Assembly: GCA_020426325.1 (NCBI GenBank)
Contig: JAGQQG010000004.1
Span: 1-64,000, forward strand
Direction of reading: 5' to 3'
Origin: Planctomycetaceae bacterium
Lineage (GTDB): Bacteria; Planctomycetota; Planctomycetia; Planctomycetales; Planctomycetaceae
Length of the DNA: 64,000 nucleotides
Numbering within the stretch: position 1 is the first letter of the stretch; each line of letters begins with the position of its first letter. A program made the translations under genes and the position numbers. Under the pieces are notes generated by a model. The model made no database searches, had not been told where the DNA came from, and was given only the letters and a program-made list of their open reading frames with translations. Shown here in pieces: positions 26,952-36,118 of this stretch.

Positions 26952-27976
26952 GATGATGGTTCCTGTTGAGGCGGAAGGGGACTCTCGATCAAGCTGGACG
27001 TTCGAGCCGTGTTGAGGACCGCCCGCAGCACCTGAACACGTCTCGTCCCGTCGATGCTCTCCGCCGGTTCGATCACGATGGTCCAGTCCTGTGCCTGATC
27101 GTTCAGTGATGCCTGAATCACGGTTCCGTAGTACATCGGGACCGGGAGATTCGAATGCCCCACCGGCGTGTAGACGACGTCGCCGACTGCGACTGGCTCC
27201 GTGCCCGGGACGTATTTCAGCAGGCATTTTCCTTCTCCGTCACCCGTGATGACTCCTTCGGCTCCCAAAACGGCTCCGTGTTCCGTCGAACGTACAAGTT
27301 GCCCCCGACCGGAGAATTCCAGGTCCGTAAGCGGAATGATCGTGCTCGTCCAGCGTCCGACCTGTCCAACCTTGCCCACGACGCATCGTCCCGCGAACAC
27401 GGGCTGATCTAACTGCAGACCGCTGTCGGCCCCCTGATCGATCAGAGGCGGTGGAACCGCGTCCTGATCCGGATGACTGTTGACCACGAAGTCTGCAGGA
27501 ATGACGTCGTCGTGTGTCCCGACATCGATGATGCGACGAAACGATGCCCGTTGTGTCAGCTGACTGAGCTCTTCCGCACCAACGACGGAAGCTTCGATCA
27601 ACTCAGGCACGAACAACGGCGTGCCCGGATCAGCCAGGAATGGCGATGTCCGCTCCTCTCGTGCCTGTTCAAGCGCACCAGCGAGTTGTGTATTGACCGA
27701 CTCCAACTTGCGATACTTCTGCTGCCACAGGTCACGCTCTGCGACCAGTTCGGGGGACGGAACACCCACAGTCAGGTCCAACTCCAGCTGAGAGGGGAAC
27801 GTCATCACGCGCTCATGAGCCGCATCGACGAGACGCAAGCCGGGAAGTGCCGCATCCCGCATGAGGACCCGCAGGAGATCTGTCTGCTCAGCCGGTGCAA
27901 GCAACAGCCCAAAGCCCGCGAGCGATGCGACCATCACCGCGAGCCAGCTTGTTCCTGTCACCTGCTGTGACTTCAT
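26948..27976 (-). CDS. mreC: Rod shape-determining protein MreC
   Basis: A 342-residue protein. There is one N-terminal membrane helix (about residues 8-26), a coiled-coil stretch (about 78-110), then the beta-rich MreC domain with VGKVGQVGRWTSTIIPLTD and an SGRGQLVR element and later GEGKCLLKYVPG and GDVVYTPVG. MreC is the periplasmic scaffold of the cell elongation machinery, connecting MreB and MreD with PBP2. The gene starts 18 bases after mreB. The length is normal for the family. Confidence 0.9.
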   Translation of the reverse strand: MKSQQVTGTSWLAVMVASLAGFGLLLAPAEQTDLLRVLMRDAALPGLRLVDAAHERVMTFPSQLELDLTVGVPSPELVAERDLWQQKYRKLESVNTQLAGALEQAREERTSPFLADPGTPLFVPELIEASVVGAEELSQLTQRASFRRIIDVGTHDDVIPADFVVNSHPDQDAVPPPLIDQGADSGLQLDQPVFAGRCVVGKVGQVGRWTSTIIPLTDLEFSGRGQLVRSTEHGAVLGAEGVITGDGEGKCLLKYVPGTEPVAVGDVVYTPVGHSNLPVPMYYGTVIQASLNDQAQDWTIVIEPAESIDGTRRVQVLRAVLNTARTSSLIESPLPPQQEPSS

Positions 27977-27994
27977 GGTCGCGAGCCCTTAGTG

Positions 27995-29089
27995 TCACAG
28001 TTCGATGTCGCTGTCGAGACTGCTTCGCCAATGATTCAGATGCTCCAGACAGATTGCCGTCCCGCGGGCAACCGTCGTCAGTGGGTCATCTGCGATACGG
28101 ACGGGGATTCCCAGTTGTTCGTTCATTAACTTGTCGAGACCGGACAGCAACGCACCACCGCCAGTGAGCACGAGTCCGTTGTCGGACAGGTCTGCGACGA
28201 GTTCCGGGTCACAGCGTTCGATCACTCCCTTCACACAGGCAAGGATCGCTTTGACCGGTTCCTGAAGCGCATCACGAATCTCCTCGCTGGTCACGATCGC
28301 TTTGCGAGGGACTCCACTGATTGTGTCCAACCCACGCACTTCGGTCGTCAGTTCGCGTTCGAGAGGATAGGCACTGCCGATTTCCATCTTCACCTGCTCA
28401 GCGGTCTGATCGCCGATGCGCAGCGAGAAGTGTTGTTTCATGTACTCGATGATCGCCTCGTCCAGTTCATCGCCTGCAACCCGGCACGATTGAGCCGCGA
28501 CAATCTCTCCCAAACTCAGCACGGCGACTTCAGACGTTCCCCCGCCAATGTCGCAGACCATGCTCGCCATTGGCTCAGAAATCGGCAGCCCGGCACCGAT
28601 GCTGGCCGCTTTGGATTCCTCGATGAGATAGACCCGCCCGGCACCCGCTCGTTCAGCACTGTTGAAGACGGCACGTTTCTCAACGGGGGTAATCCCGCCT
28701 GGAACTGCGATGACGACCCTCGGACGCATCCCGCGACTCTGCTTGGCCGCTTTGCGGATGAAGTATTGCAGCATCGCTTCGCATAACTCGAAATCGGTGA
28801 TCACGCCATCCTTGAGAGGGCGGACGGCCGTAATGGAGTCGGGGGTCCGCCCCAGCATCTGCTTCGCCAGTTTGCCGACAGCACTCCCTCGCCCCAGGAC
28901 TTGCCGCGTTCCCTTCTGCAATGCAACGACCGATGGCTCATCGATCACGATCCCCTCGCCCTGAATGGCGACGAGCGTGTTCGCAGTCCCAAGATCGATA
29001 CCCAGATCCGGGCACATCCATTGCCGTAATCGCTGGAGCATCCGTGCAAACCAGTCGGGTGGTAGGGAGGCAGTCCGGCTGCCAAACAA
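27995..29089 (-). CDS. mreB: Actin-like rod shape protein MreB
   Basis: A 364-residue bacterial actin. The phosphate-1 loop LGIDLGTANT (about residues 29-38), AVPGGITPVEKRAV, DIGGGTSEVAVLSLG and GLVLTGGGALLSGLD are diagnostic of MreB rather than FtsA or DnaK. The start may be the ATG at 29041, since the first 16 residues are not conserved in the family; either way the fold is complete. MreB forms membrane-bound filaments that organise wall synthesis. It is the first gene of the mreBCD-PBP2 operon. Some planctomycetes were long said to lack peptidoglycan; this operon argues for an elongasome in this organism. Confidence 0.93.
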   Translation of the reverse strand: MFGSRTASLPPDWFARMLQRLRQWMCPDLGIDLGTANTLVAIQGEGIVIDEPSVVALQKGTRQVLGRGSAVGKLAKQMLGRTPDSITAVRPLKDGVITDFELCEAMLQYFIRKAAKQSRGMRPRVVIAVPGGITPVEKRAVFNSAERAGAGRVYLIEESKAASIGAGLPISEPMASMVCDIGGGTSEVAVLSLGEIVAAQSCRVAGDELDEAIIEYMKQHFSLRIGDQTAEQVKMEIGSAYPLERELTTEVRGLDTISGVPRKAIVTSEEIRDALQEPVKAILACVKGVIERCDPELVADLSDNGLVLTGGGALLSGLDKLMNEQLGIPVRIADDPLTTVARGTAICLEHLNHWRSSLDSDIEL

Positions 29090-29442
29090 GGAGAGTGAGT
29101 GAATTCACCCCGGTAAAAGGACGGGATTTGTACGTCATATCTTGCCTATCCTGCAAGATGCGTTCCACAAGAGACGAGAGGTTTAAGTGGTAACTTTGAA
29201 GGTGTCGATAAGATAGACAGGTGGAGCAGGGGGCGAAGGGGTCCGGCCTTGGCCATGGTTCTTGGTCTACTCCTGTGACTTTGATACTGATTCCAGATCG
29301 GAGAGGCCAAGAGGACCACCCCGGACTGAGAAGTGACTGATTCACGGTCGGCGATGCGTTGAATTCGAGTAATCGACGTTGCTGTCATGCGGAACGAGAG
29401 CTAATCTGCCGCCGCGTCACCCAGGGATGAGAGACGGTACCA
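29090..29442. other. Divergent intergenic region upstream of mreB
   Basis: About 350 bases between mreB (minus) and a secreted hypothetical gene (plus). I see no gene. It contains the small dyad described separately at 29139-29159. Confidence 0.4.
29139..29159. promoter_or_regulatory. Seven-base dyad upstream of mreB
   Basis: ATCTTGC (29139-29145), seven-base spacer, GCAAGAT (29153-29159). It lies 50-70 bases upstream of the mreB start, where an operator or a transcript hairpin would be expected. No protein family can be named for it. Confidence 0.3.
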
Positions 29443-30282
29443 ATGCAAAAGACATGCACGAAAATGCTGGTCGCGACCATCACATGTGTCGTGCTTTCCC
29501 CGTTTACTCAAGCTGTTGAACCATTGGCCTCGTCGCCTCTTCAGCCTTCGCACGACCCCACTCAGCCAATGGTCACGATGACGTTCATCTCGCCCGGGCA
29601 GGATGGGTCGAGGCGAGTGACACCTGAAGTTGCGATCTATGCGGATGGCCGCGTTGCCGTCACGAGTGATGCACGAAGTTCTCGAACAACGACAAGTCAA
29701 ATCCCGCTTGAGCAATGGAGGAGTGTGCAGCATCAACTCTTCGTCAAAAATCGGCTGCTCGATTTTGAGACCTCGACGATGGACGACCAGATCTACGAAC
29801 TTCGACAGCAACGTCGACGTCCTGCCCCTGATCGCAATGCAGATGTCACCGTGATCACTGTTCATGGCACGAATGTTGACCATGAGATTCGCTGCCATGC
29901 TCTTGGCCTCACGGCCACTCAACTGCCGGACCTTCCGTGCGTGCAACATGTCTATGCATGCCAAGAGTGCCTGCAGAACATCGTGAAAGTGGTTCGGGCG
30001 GGAGGCTACGAACAGGTTGAACAAACGCTGTCGACCGTGAATGAGAAGCTGGAGCGACAACTGCCTGGAACGAATCCGCTCTCGTCTCAGGATCTCAATC
30101 TGGTTGACGCCCGTCCCGATGGAACGAAATATCTGCAATTCTCTCGATTGCCCGGGTCAACCGGAACCAACGGCACGCTCTCCGGCTTGCGTCCGCAGGA
30201 TCGATTTCTCATGGTATCCGTTTACGAACGGCCCGGAAGGCCACTTGAGATTTCGATTATTGGCGACACGGCTGCTCAATGA
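29443..30282 (+). CDS. Secreted hypothetical protein
   Basis: A 279-residue protein with a signal peptide (KMLVATITCVVLSPFTQAVE, cleavage near residue 25). The rest is mixed alpha/beta. I recognise no domain. The body contains VAIYADGRVAVTSDARS and SRTTTSQIPLEQW, reminiscent of small planctomycete secreted proteins that measure a response over a threshold, but this is not enough to name a function. The stop overlaps the start of the PlsC gene by four bases, so the two are likely co-translated; that hints at an envelope lipid connection. Confidence 0.7.
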   Translation: MQKTCTKMLVATITCVVLSPFTQAVEPLASSPLQPSHDPTQPMVTMTFISPGQDGSRRVTPEVAIYADGRVAVTSDARSSRTTTSQIPLEQWRSVQHQLFVKNRLLDFETSTMDDQIYELRQQRRRPAPDRNADVTVITVHGTNVDHEIRCHALGLTATQLPDLPCVQHVYACQECLQNIVKVVRAGGYEQVEQTLSTVNEKLERQLPGTNPLSSQDLNLVDARPDGTKYLQFSRLPGSTGTNGTLSGLRPQDRFLMVSVYERPGRPLEISIIGDTAAQ

Positions 30283-30965
30283 CCTCCTCTACTGACTCCA
30301 CTTCACTGCCGAGCCCGACACGACGGAACCGGTTATGGTGGTCAATGCAGGTTCTGGTTCAGGTATTCGTCTCCAGTTGGATGGGGTATCGGACCCGAGG
30401 GCTCGAACACCTGCCTGCTCAGGGGGGGGCATTACTGCTGGTCAATCATCGGAGCTTCCTCGATCCACTCCTCGCCGGTTTGCCGATCCATCGACCAGTC
30501 AGTTACGTGGCCCGACACAATCTTTTTTTCGTCCCCTTCCTGGGACCACTTCTGAATCGCACCTATGTCATTCCGATCAACCGCGACGCTGTGGGCACTT
30601 CCACGCTTCGTGAGATCGTCCGACGTCTTGACCATGGATTTCTCGTCGGACTCTTTCCCGAGGGAACTCGACATTCCGGACCGGAACCACTCGGCACTCT
30701 TAAGCCTGGTTTCGTGTCGATTCTGCGTCGAGCAAACACCCCGGTGATTCCCATCGGGATTGCAGGTGCTGAGAGAGTCTTACCAAGGGGAACAATCTTC
30801 ATTCACCCAAAACCCATTCGCGTTGTCTTCGGAAAGCCGATCCCGCGGGAGCAACTGGAACCTCTATGCGCGCGCGGCCGCGAAGAAGACTTGCTCGAAT
30901 TCGTCAGCCAACGGATGGCAGCGTGCGTCACCGAAGCACAAACGTGGTTGTCGGATCGGGGATGA
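30279..30965 (+). CDS. plsC: 1-acyl-sn-glycerol-3-phosphate acyltransferase
   Basis: A 228-residue acyltransferase of the PlsC family, which makes phosphatidic acid from lysophosphatidic acid at the membrane. The catalytic NH-x4-D motif is N56-H57-R-S-F-L-D62; the glycerol-phosphate binding motif FPEGTR is at about residues 126-131, and VIPIGIAG follows. The N-terminal region has a short hydrophobic segment. It overlaps the preceding secreted protein gene. The symbol is used by family; paralogs with other acyl acceptors cannot be excluded. Confidence 0.88.
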   Translation: MTSSTDSTSLPSPTRRNRLWWSMQVLVQVFVSSWMGYRTRGLEHLPAQGGALLLVNHRSFLDPLLAGLPIHRPVSYVARHNLFFVPFLGPLLNRTYVIPINRDAVGTSTLREIVRRLDHGFLVGLFPEGTRHSGPEPLGTLKPGFVSILRRANTPVIPIGIAGAERVLPRGTIFIHPKPIRVVFGKPIPREQLEPLCARGREEDLLEFVSQRMAACVTEAQTWLSDRG

Positions 30966-31001
30966 TGTTCGTTTCCGTTCTCGAACGCCTTATGAGGAAG
31001 G

Positions 31002-32285
31002 TCAAACGTCGGGTAACTGCCAGGGGTCACGACGTTCACGGTCGATGAATTGGCTGTCTGCTTCGTCAGCAAACTTCCACGCGTGGGGATCCCACTTGAG
31101 AGTTTTGTGGTGCCAGTAGGCCAAGTTTCCCAGGTGAATGATCGTCACGGTGCGAGCCCCCTTCTCGACTTCCGCAACCGGGGCCTCACGACTCTTGATG
31201 CAGTCCAGCCAGTTTCGGTGATGGCCGGGTGAATGAGGCAAATGCACTTCGTCGTCCGCTAGCGGCGTCTTGACGATCTCCTCGGGATCACTTTCCAGCT
31301 TCCCTCGGTCGATGGAGAGAGTTCCGTTCTCGCCATGAAACGTACAGCCGCTCAGACCGCCGTGGACCATCTCGACGCCGTTTTCGTAAATGTAACGGAC
31401 ACCACTCGTGGCTTGCGGGTCATCTGGCGGGATGATCTCAACCGGGCCCGATTCATCCATTCCCAACGCCCATTGGGCAATATCGTAGTGATGCGCGCCC
31501 ATATCGGTGTGACCGCCGCCGGAGTACTCGATGTAACTTCTCCAATTGGGAAAGTGATTGTGGACTCCGCGAGGACTGAGGACCGAGTTGTACGGTCGAA
31601 GCGGCGCCTGACCGAGCCACATATCCCAATCAAGATTCGGTTCCATTTCCTCTTCGGGAAGATCACACGGCGCACTCGGTCCTCCGACGCCAACGGTGAC
31701 ACGGTGAATCTTGCCGAGCCGACCGCTGCGAATGATCTCGACCGCTTCTCGAAACTGCCCAAAGACATTGGACCGCTGCTGGCTCCCTGTCTGCACAATG
31801 CGATCGTACTTGCGGGCCGCTTCGATGCACCGGCGTGCTTCTTCAATCGTTAGCGTCAACGGCTTTTCACAATAGACGTCCTTTCCTGCTTTACACGCTT
31901 CGATGATCGGGATGGCGTGCCAATGATCGGGAGTCGCAATGCAAACCGCGTCGATGTCCGGCCGCGCGAGGATTTCTCGATAATCGACGTAGGTGTCGCA
32001 GCCTTTGAAGTCCAACTTCTGGCTGGAGTAGGCTGCTTCGACACGATTCTTCGCATGTTCCCTGCGAGCCGCATCCACCTCGCCGATCGCAACCAGCTGC
32101 ACATCCGGCTGACGCAGGAGTTCGGGAATGTGATAGTCATTGGCCATCTTGCCGCAGCCAATCATGGCCACGGTGATTCGATCGCCGGCCGGAGCCTTCT
32201 TCGTGCGGCCGAGGGCCGATGCAGAGACGATGACAGGTGCGATCGCAGCGGAAGACTTGAGGAACGTACGTCGGGAAATCGTCAT
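31002..32285 (-). CDS. Gfo/Idh/MocA-family oxidoreductase, Tat-exported
   Basis: A 427-residue protein from the ATG at 32285, which starts a twin-arginine signal (SRRTFLKSSAAIAPVIVSAS); the frame is open for 26 codons further. The Rossmann fold motif VAMIGCGKMANDYHI and the family's CEKPLTLTIEEARR (Glu-Lys-Pro with catalytic Lys) are present, then the C-terminal alpha/beta domain with GGHTDMGAHHYDIAQWALG. Such exported Gfo/Idh proteins, which carry their NAD(P) cofactor through the Tat pathway, are expanded in planctomycetes and act on sugars or sugar acids. The substrate is unknown. It is convergent with plsC, 36 bases apart. Confidence 0.92.
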   Translation of the reverse strand: MTISRRTFLKSSAAIAPVIVSASALGRTKKAPAGDRITVAMIGCGKMANDYHIPELLRQPDVQLVAIGEVDAARREHAKNRVEAAYSSQKLDFKGCDTYVDYREILARPDIDAVCIATPDHWHAIPIIEACKAGKDVYCEKPLTLTIEEARRCIEAARKYDRIVQTGSQQRSNVFGQFREAVEIIRSGRLGKIHRVTVGVGGPSAPCDLPEEEMEPNLDWDMWLGQAPLRPYNSVLSPRGVHNHFPNWRSYIEYSGGGHTDMGAHHYDIAQWALGMDESGPVEIIPPDDPQATSGVRYIYENGVEMVHGGLSGCTFHGENGTLSIDRGKLESDPEEIVKTPLADDEVHLPHSPGHHRNWLDCIKSREAPVAEVEKGARTVTIIHLGNLAYWHHKTLKWDPHAWKFADEADSQFIDRERRDPWQLPDV

Positions 32286-32405
32286 GAGGGGGATTTTCAG
32301 AAGAGAGGGTATGGTTGCTGTCAAACCTCTGAAAAGATTATCTGACAGAGAAGTCAGACGCAAAACTTGTGATGCCGCACAGGAAACATTTCACAGGAGA
32401 CAACA

Positions 32406-33770
32406 TCACTCAGGCTTTGACTCCGTCGCCTGCTCACGCGAGCGACGAGCCTTGACGTGTTCCAGAATCCGCTGGAAGAACGCGTCCTTGATGTGCTCAG
32501 GGGCAGCGTGACCCATGAGTGGTTCATTGATCATCTCTTTCTCGCCCTCCAAGACATTGAAGGCTGCGTAACAACTGGACGGCGGACAGACCGTGTCGAT
32601 GAAGCCGACGCTCATGATCGCATCCGCCTTGCAACGGCTGGCGAAATTAACCGCATCGACGTACCTCGCGGCTTCGAGAATCTGCGAATCCGGCAGACCG
32701 TCTTCCCCTTCCGGCACCAGCTTGGGCCATCCATTGATTCGTCCCGCAGCGAGACCGGAGTGATCGCAGATTGCGGGAACGCCGGTCGCGATGAACGTCA
32801 CCCTTTCGTCAAGACCACCAGCGACCAATGCCTGACCGCCTCCCTGACTGTGGCCTATGACAGCAAGAATCTGACCGTCCCATTCGGGTTGAGCTGTCAG
32901 AAATTCGATGGCTCTGGCCAGTCGCAGAAACATACCGCGAAAGTAGACCGTATCGCGACTTTCTCTCCCGGCAGTCCGGTAGTCCTTCAGTTCGCCATTC
33001 GCGAGATCACTGTAGAACTTGTCAGGCCTGCCATTGGGAATCCCATGCGCGTTGATGTCCATCGACAGCATACCCGCCCTGGCCCCCTGAATAGCGTTCG
33101 CAAGACTCGAACTCCGCACTCCGGCTCCATGCACCCATAAAATGGCAGGCAACGTTTCGGGAGTCGCCTGAGCCGGTCTTGCGAGATAGCCGGACACCGG
33201 TGCACCACCCAAGCAGGGCACCTGAACGTCAAAACAGACGACCGCTGCTTCATCCTGTTCCACAGGGGTGAGCACCGGGACCATCTCGACTTCGGCAAGG
33301 AGCTGCTTCTGCTCGCTCCAGTATTCGTCAAAATCATCTGGCACTGGCAGACTCGGTTCGAGTTGCAGCGGTGAGAAACCAGCACCTGCATAGTTCTTAA
33401 GCGTCTGCCCCTCTGCTGTTTCGTATGACACCTCGCAGCGCAGAAATCCCGGCTGATCAAGAGTCACTTCCACGCGAGCAGGCTGTTCGGCCAGTGGGAC
33501 TGTGCCTTCAGGAAATCCCGAGTCTTTCCCCAACTTGAGAAAATCACCCACCACATATTTCACTTCGCCGTCAACCACAGGTTGTCCATCGCGAGACAAA
33601 GTGACCAGGAACGTGGCCGTTTCACCAACTTCGTACAACGCATCATCACGATCAGTCACCACACGCAACGCGTACTTCGGCATATCTGCTTCCGCGAACG
33701 ACGGGGCCAAAGCCGTGATGAGGAGGAACAATCTAAAGACCCTGATCCAAAGGGGTGTTGTGATGATCAT
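32406..33770 (-). CDS. Secreted acetylxylan-esterase/cephalosporin-deacetylase-like hydrolase
   Basis: A 454-residue protein with a signal peptide (RVFRLFLLITALAPSFAEAD). Residues 30-140 form a beta-rich, carbohydrate-binding-like region. The rest is an alpha/beta hydrolase of the AXE1 family with LPAILWVHGAGVRSSS as oxyanion strand and IGHSQGGGQAL as nucleophile elbow; Asp in GFIDTVCPPSS and His in MGHAAPEH would complete the triad. AXE1 enzymes remove acetyl groups from xylan or small sugars. It lies upstream of the Gfo/Idh gene on the same strand, consistent with a polysaccharide-degradation set. The IS5 element follows it upstream. Confidence 0.85.
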   Translation of the reverse strand: MIITTPLWIRVFRLFLLITALAPSFAEADMPKYALRVVTDRDDALYEVGETATFLVTLSRDGQPVVDGEVKYVVGDFLKLGKDSGFPEGTVPLAEQPARVEVTLDQPGFLRCEVSYETAEGQTLKNYAGAGFSPLQLEPSLPVPDDFDEYWSEQKQLLAEVEMVPVLTPVEQDEAAVVCFDVQVPCLGGAPVSGYLARPAQATPETLPAILWVHGAGVRSSSLANAIQGARAGMLSMDINAHGIPNGRPDKFYSDLANGELKDYRTAGRESRDTVYFRGMFLRLARAIEFLTAQPEWDGQILAVIGHSQGGGQALVAGGLDERVTFIATGVPAICDHSGLAAGRINGWPKLVPEGEDGLPDSQILEAARYVDAVNFASRCKADAIMSVGFIDTVCPPSSCYAAFNVLEGEKEMINEPLMGHAAPEHIKDAFFQRILEHVKARRSREQATESKPE

Positions 33771-33905
33771 GTCTCACGAAATCTGAAAGTGGTCAAAAAA
33801 CAAGGATCTGCTGATGAGCCAAACGAAGCGACATTCAACCAAATCTGCCAAAGAGAAAATGATATCAGATGTCACTTCGAGATGCCTGAGTCTCTCGATC
33901 GGTTT

Positions 33906-34750
33906 CTGAGAACGCGTTTGAACAGGCTCAATTGAGTCGTCTAACCATGATGTGGATCATGGCGATGTCGATGAAGGCTTCGAGGATTTCGTAGTCTTTG
34001 GAGAAGCGGCGGTCTTTTCCTAGCCATGCGAATGTGCGTTCCACCACCCAGCGTTTGGGAAACAAGACAAACCCTTTTGATGTTCGTTGGATGATCTCCA
34101 GTGACCAGTGACATGACTGCTGTCCCCGTCACTCCAAGCGACAGGCGTATCCCGCGTCGGCGCGAATGATCCGGAGACGGGAGAAGTCGAATGTGGCATA
34201 GGTCAACACCCGCTTCGCCCCGTTGCGATCCTGTACGCTCGCCGCATGAACCACACAGCCCAGAACCAGACCCAACCTATCAACGAGCAAGTGCCGCTTG
34301 CGGCCGTTGACCTTTTTTTCCCGCGTCGAACCCGCGCTCTCCTGCCTGGTCCGACGTCTTGACGCTCTGACTGTCGAGCACGCCAATGCGAGGTTCGGAC
34401 TTCCGTCTGGCCCGGCGACGTACCTGCTCTCGGAGCCGAGCGTTCATGGTCTCCCAGGTGCCGTCGTCCCGCCAGCAGGAGTAGAACTCGTAAACGGTTC
34501 GCCACTTGGGAAAATCGTGCGGCAGCATTCGCCAGCCACAGCCTGCCCGTGTGATGTAGAAGATGGCGTTCATCACCTCCCGCATGTCGGTCGTGCGTGG
34601 ACGACCGCCCGGCTTGGCCGGAGGTATCAATGGTGCGATCCGCTTCCACTGCGCATCGCTGATATCGGTGGGGTATCGCTTCCTTGCCATGCCAGAGATG
34701 TAACGTGAACATCAAATCACCTCAACACCACTTTTCAAACGCGTTCTCAG
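33906..34750 (-). mobile_element. IS5-family insertion sequence, 845 bp
   Basis: The left end CTGAGAACGCGTTTGAA (33906-33922) and the right end TTCAAACGCGTTCTCAG (34734-34750) are perfect 17-bp inverted repeats. They frame a single transposase region read from right to left (34690 to 33928). The 845-bp length, the DDE transposase type and an A7 frameshift site are typical of the IS427/IS1031 side of the IS5 family. No clear target duplication could be read from the flanks. The right end lies 21 bases upstream of the ATG of a Gfo/Idh gene. Confidence 0.9.
33928..34690 (-). pseudogene. IS5-family transposase, frameshift plus internal stop
   Basis: The first frame (34690-34280) starts MARKRYPTDISDAQWK and has the first catalytic Asp in GVLDSQSVKT. 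At seven consecutive T on the plus strand (34313-34319; A7 in the mRNA, read GGA AAA AAA G) a -1 shift continues into VNGRKRHLLVDRLGL and the second Asp in RADAGY. An in-frame TGA at 34131-34129 then interrupts the sequence, after which the same frame goes on with [19 protein letters not shown], the Glu in [10 protein letters not shown], and ends [13 protein letters not shown] with a stop at 33930-33928. The A7 shift may be programmed, as in related elements, but the nonsense codon removes the last catalytic Glu, so I call it broken. Confidence 0.85.
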
Positions 34751-34771
34751 TCTTCAATCAGGAGAGCAGTC

Positions 34772-36058
34772 ATGTCGGATACCGTGACCCAGGTTCCTCG
34801 ACGAGCGTTCTTGAAGTCGGCCCTTTCCGTAACGGGAACGGCAATGCTCGCACCGACAATCATTCCAAGTTCGGCTCTCGGCCTCGACGGGGCAGTGGCC
34901 CCCAGCGATCGGATTGTGGTTGGAGGAATCGGCATCGGTAATCGGGGGACCTATGACCTCAGCTGCTTCCTTCAGCAGCCTGACGTTCAGTTTGTGGCCG
35001 TCTGCGATGTGAAGGAGCGACGTCGCCTCGCCGTGAAGAAGATCGCCGACGATCATCACGGAAATGAGAACTGCGACATGTACCGTGACTTCCGTGACCT
35101 GCTGGACCGCAGCGACATCGATGCTCTTTTGATCGCGACTGGTCCCAACTGGCATGCCACCATGGCGATGAACGCCGCCAAGGCCGGAAAGGACATGTAC
35201 TGCGAGAAACCCGTTACGAAGAACATCTCACAGAGCCTCATCCTCGCAGAGACGATGCGCCGCACCGGACGAGTGTTTCAGGCTGGCACACAACGACGAA
35301 ACCTTCCGCACTTTGCGTTCGCCTGCGAGTTGGCCCGCACCGGCAGGCTGGGCAAACTCAAGAAAGTCTATGCGCATCCTGCAGGGATGCAGGCCATGAT
35401 GAGTGGCTGGCTCCCTCCTGAACCCGAACCAGATCGGGAAGTCGTTGACTGGAACATGTATCTCGGACCCGCTGCCTGGCGACCATTCAATGAGAAGCTG
35501 CTCGACGGCTTCAACTTTGAGAAGGGGGGAGGACTGGTGGGCGGAGGCGTACTCGAGTGGGGTTCGCACTGTGTGGACCTCTGTCAATGGGCCGTCGGTG
35601 ACTGTCCGCCGCCGGTCGAATACGATCCTCCAAAAGACGGAGAACTGGTCGCACGCTACGAGAACGGCACCGAGTTGATCTTCCGTGAGAAGGGATGGAT
35701 CCCACTCGGCTCGTGTCCTGTTCGCTTCGAGGGTGAAACGGGATGGGTCGAGGCCGGAGACAGCGGCAAGATCGTCCTCAGTTCACCGGAATTGCTAGCC
35801 GGACGGCAGGTCGAGGAAATCGGCGGATACCCCGCAACGTTCCATGTTCGTGACTTCCTCGACTGTGTGAAAACGCGGAGTAAGCCCAAAGGGAATGCCG
35901 ACGCCGCCTGTAACGCACATATCGCCTGTCATGCGGCCAACATCGCACTGGCTCTTGATCGTCAGGTGAAGTTCGACAACACGACGCACACATTCATTGA
36001 TGACGAGCAAGCGAACCGCTTGCGATCCGAGGCTCTCCGAGAACCGTGGAGGCTGTGA
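34772..36058 (+). CDS. Gfo/Idh/MocA-family oxidoreductase, Tat-exported
   Basis: A 428-residue relative of the gene at 31002. A twin-arginine signal (PRRAFLKSALSVTGTAMLAP) precedes GGIGIGNRGTYDLS (Rossmann motif), ATGPNWHATMAMNAAKAG and YCEKPVTKNISQS with the catalytic EKP. It ends with the usual GGGVLEWGSHCVDLCQWA block. A ribosome-binding site AGGAG stands before the ATG. The IS5 element ends 21 bases upstream of the start, so its original promoter is displaced or replaced. It is likely co-transcribed with the HEAT protein that follows by 60 bases. Confidence 0.92.
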   Translation: MSDTVTQVPRRAFLKSALSVTGTAMLAPTIIPSSALGLDGAVAPSDRIVVGGIGIGNRGTYDLSCFLQQPDVQFVAVCDVKERRRLAVKKIADDHHGNENCDMYRDFRDLLDRSDIDALLIATGPNWHATMAMNAAKAGKDMYCEKPVTKNISQSLILAETMRRTGRVFQAGTQRRNLPHFAFACELARTGRLGKLKKVYAHPAGMQAMMSGWLPPEPEPDREVVDWNMYLGPAAWRPFNEKLLDGFNFEKGGGLVGGGVLEWGSHCVDLCQWAVGDCPPPVEYDPPKDGELVARYENGTELIFREKGWIPLGSCPVRFEGETGWVEAGDSGKIVLSSPELLAGRQVEEIGGYPATFHVRDFLDCVKTRSKPKGNADAACNAHIACHAANIALALDRQVKFDNTTHTFIDDEQANRLRSEALREPWRL

Positions 36059-36118
36059 CACTGCTTGCCCTTCCCCAGGTTGCAATCACTCTTCCCACAA
36101 TTGCTCAGGTCCAGTCAC

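Noticed and set aside
26952..27227. Extension of mreD into the mreC gene
   Set aside because: The ATGA overlap with mreC marks the true start; the extension is an Arg/Gly/Ser-rich shadow.
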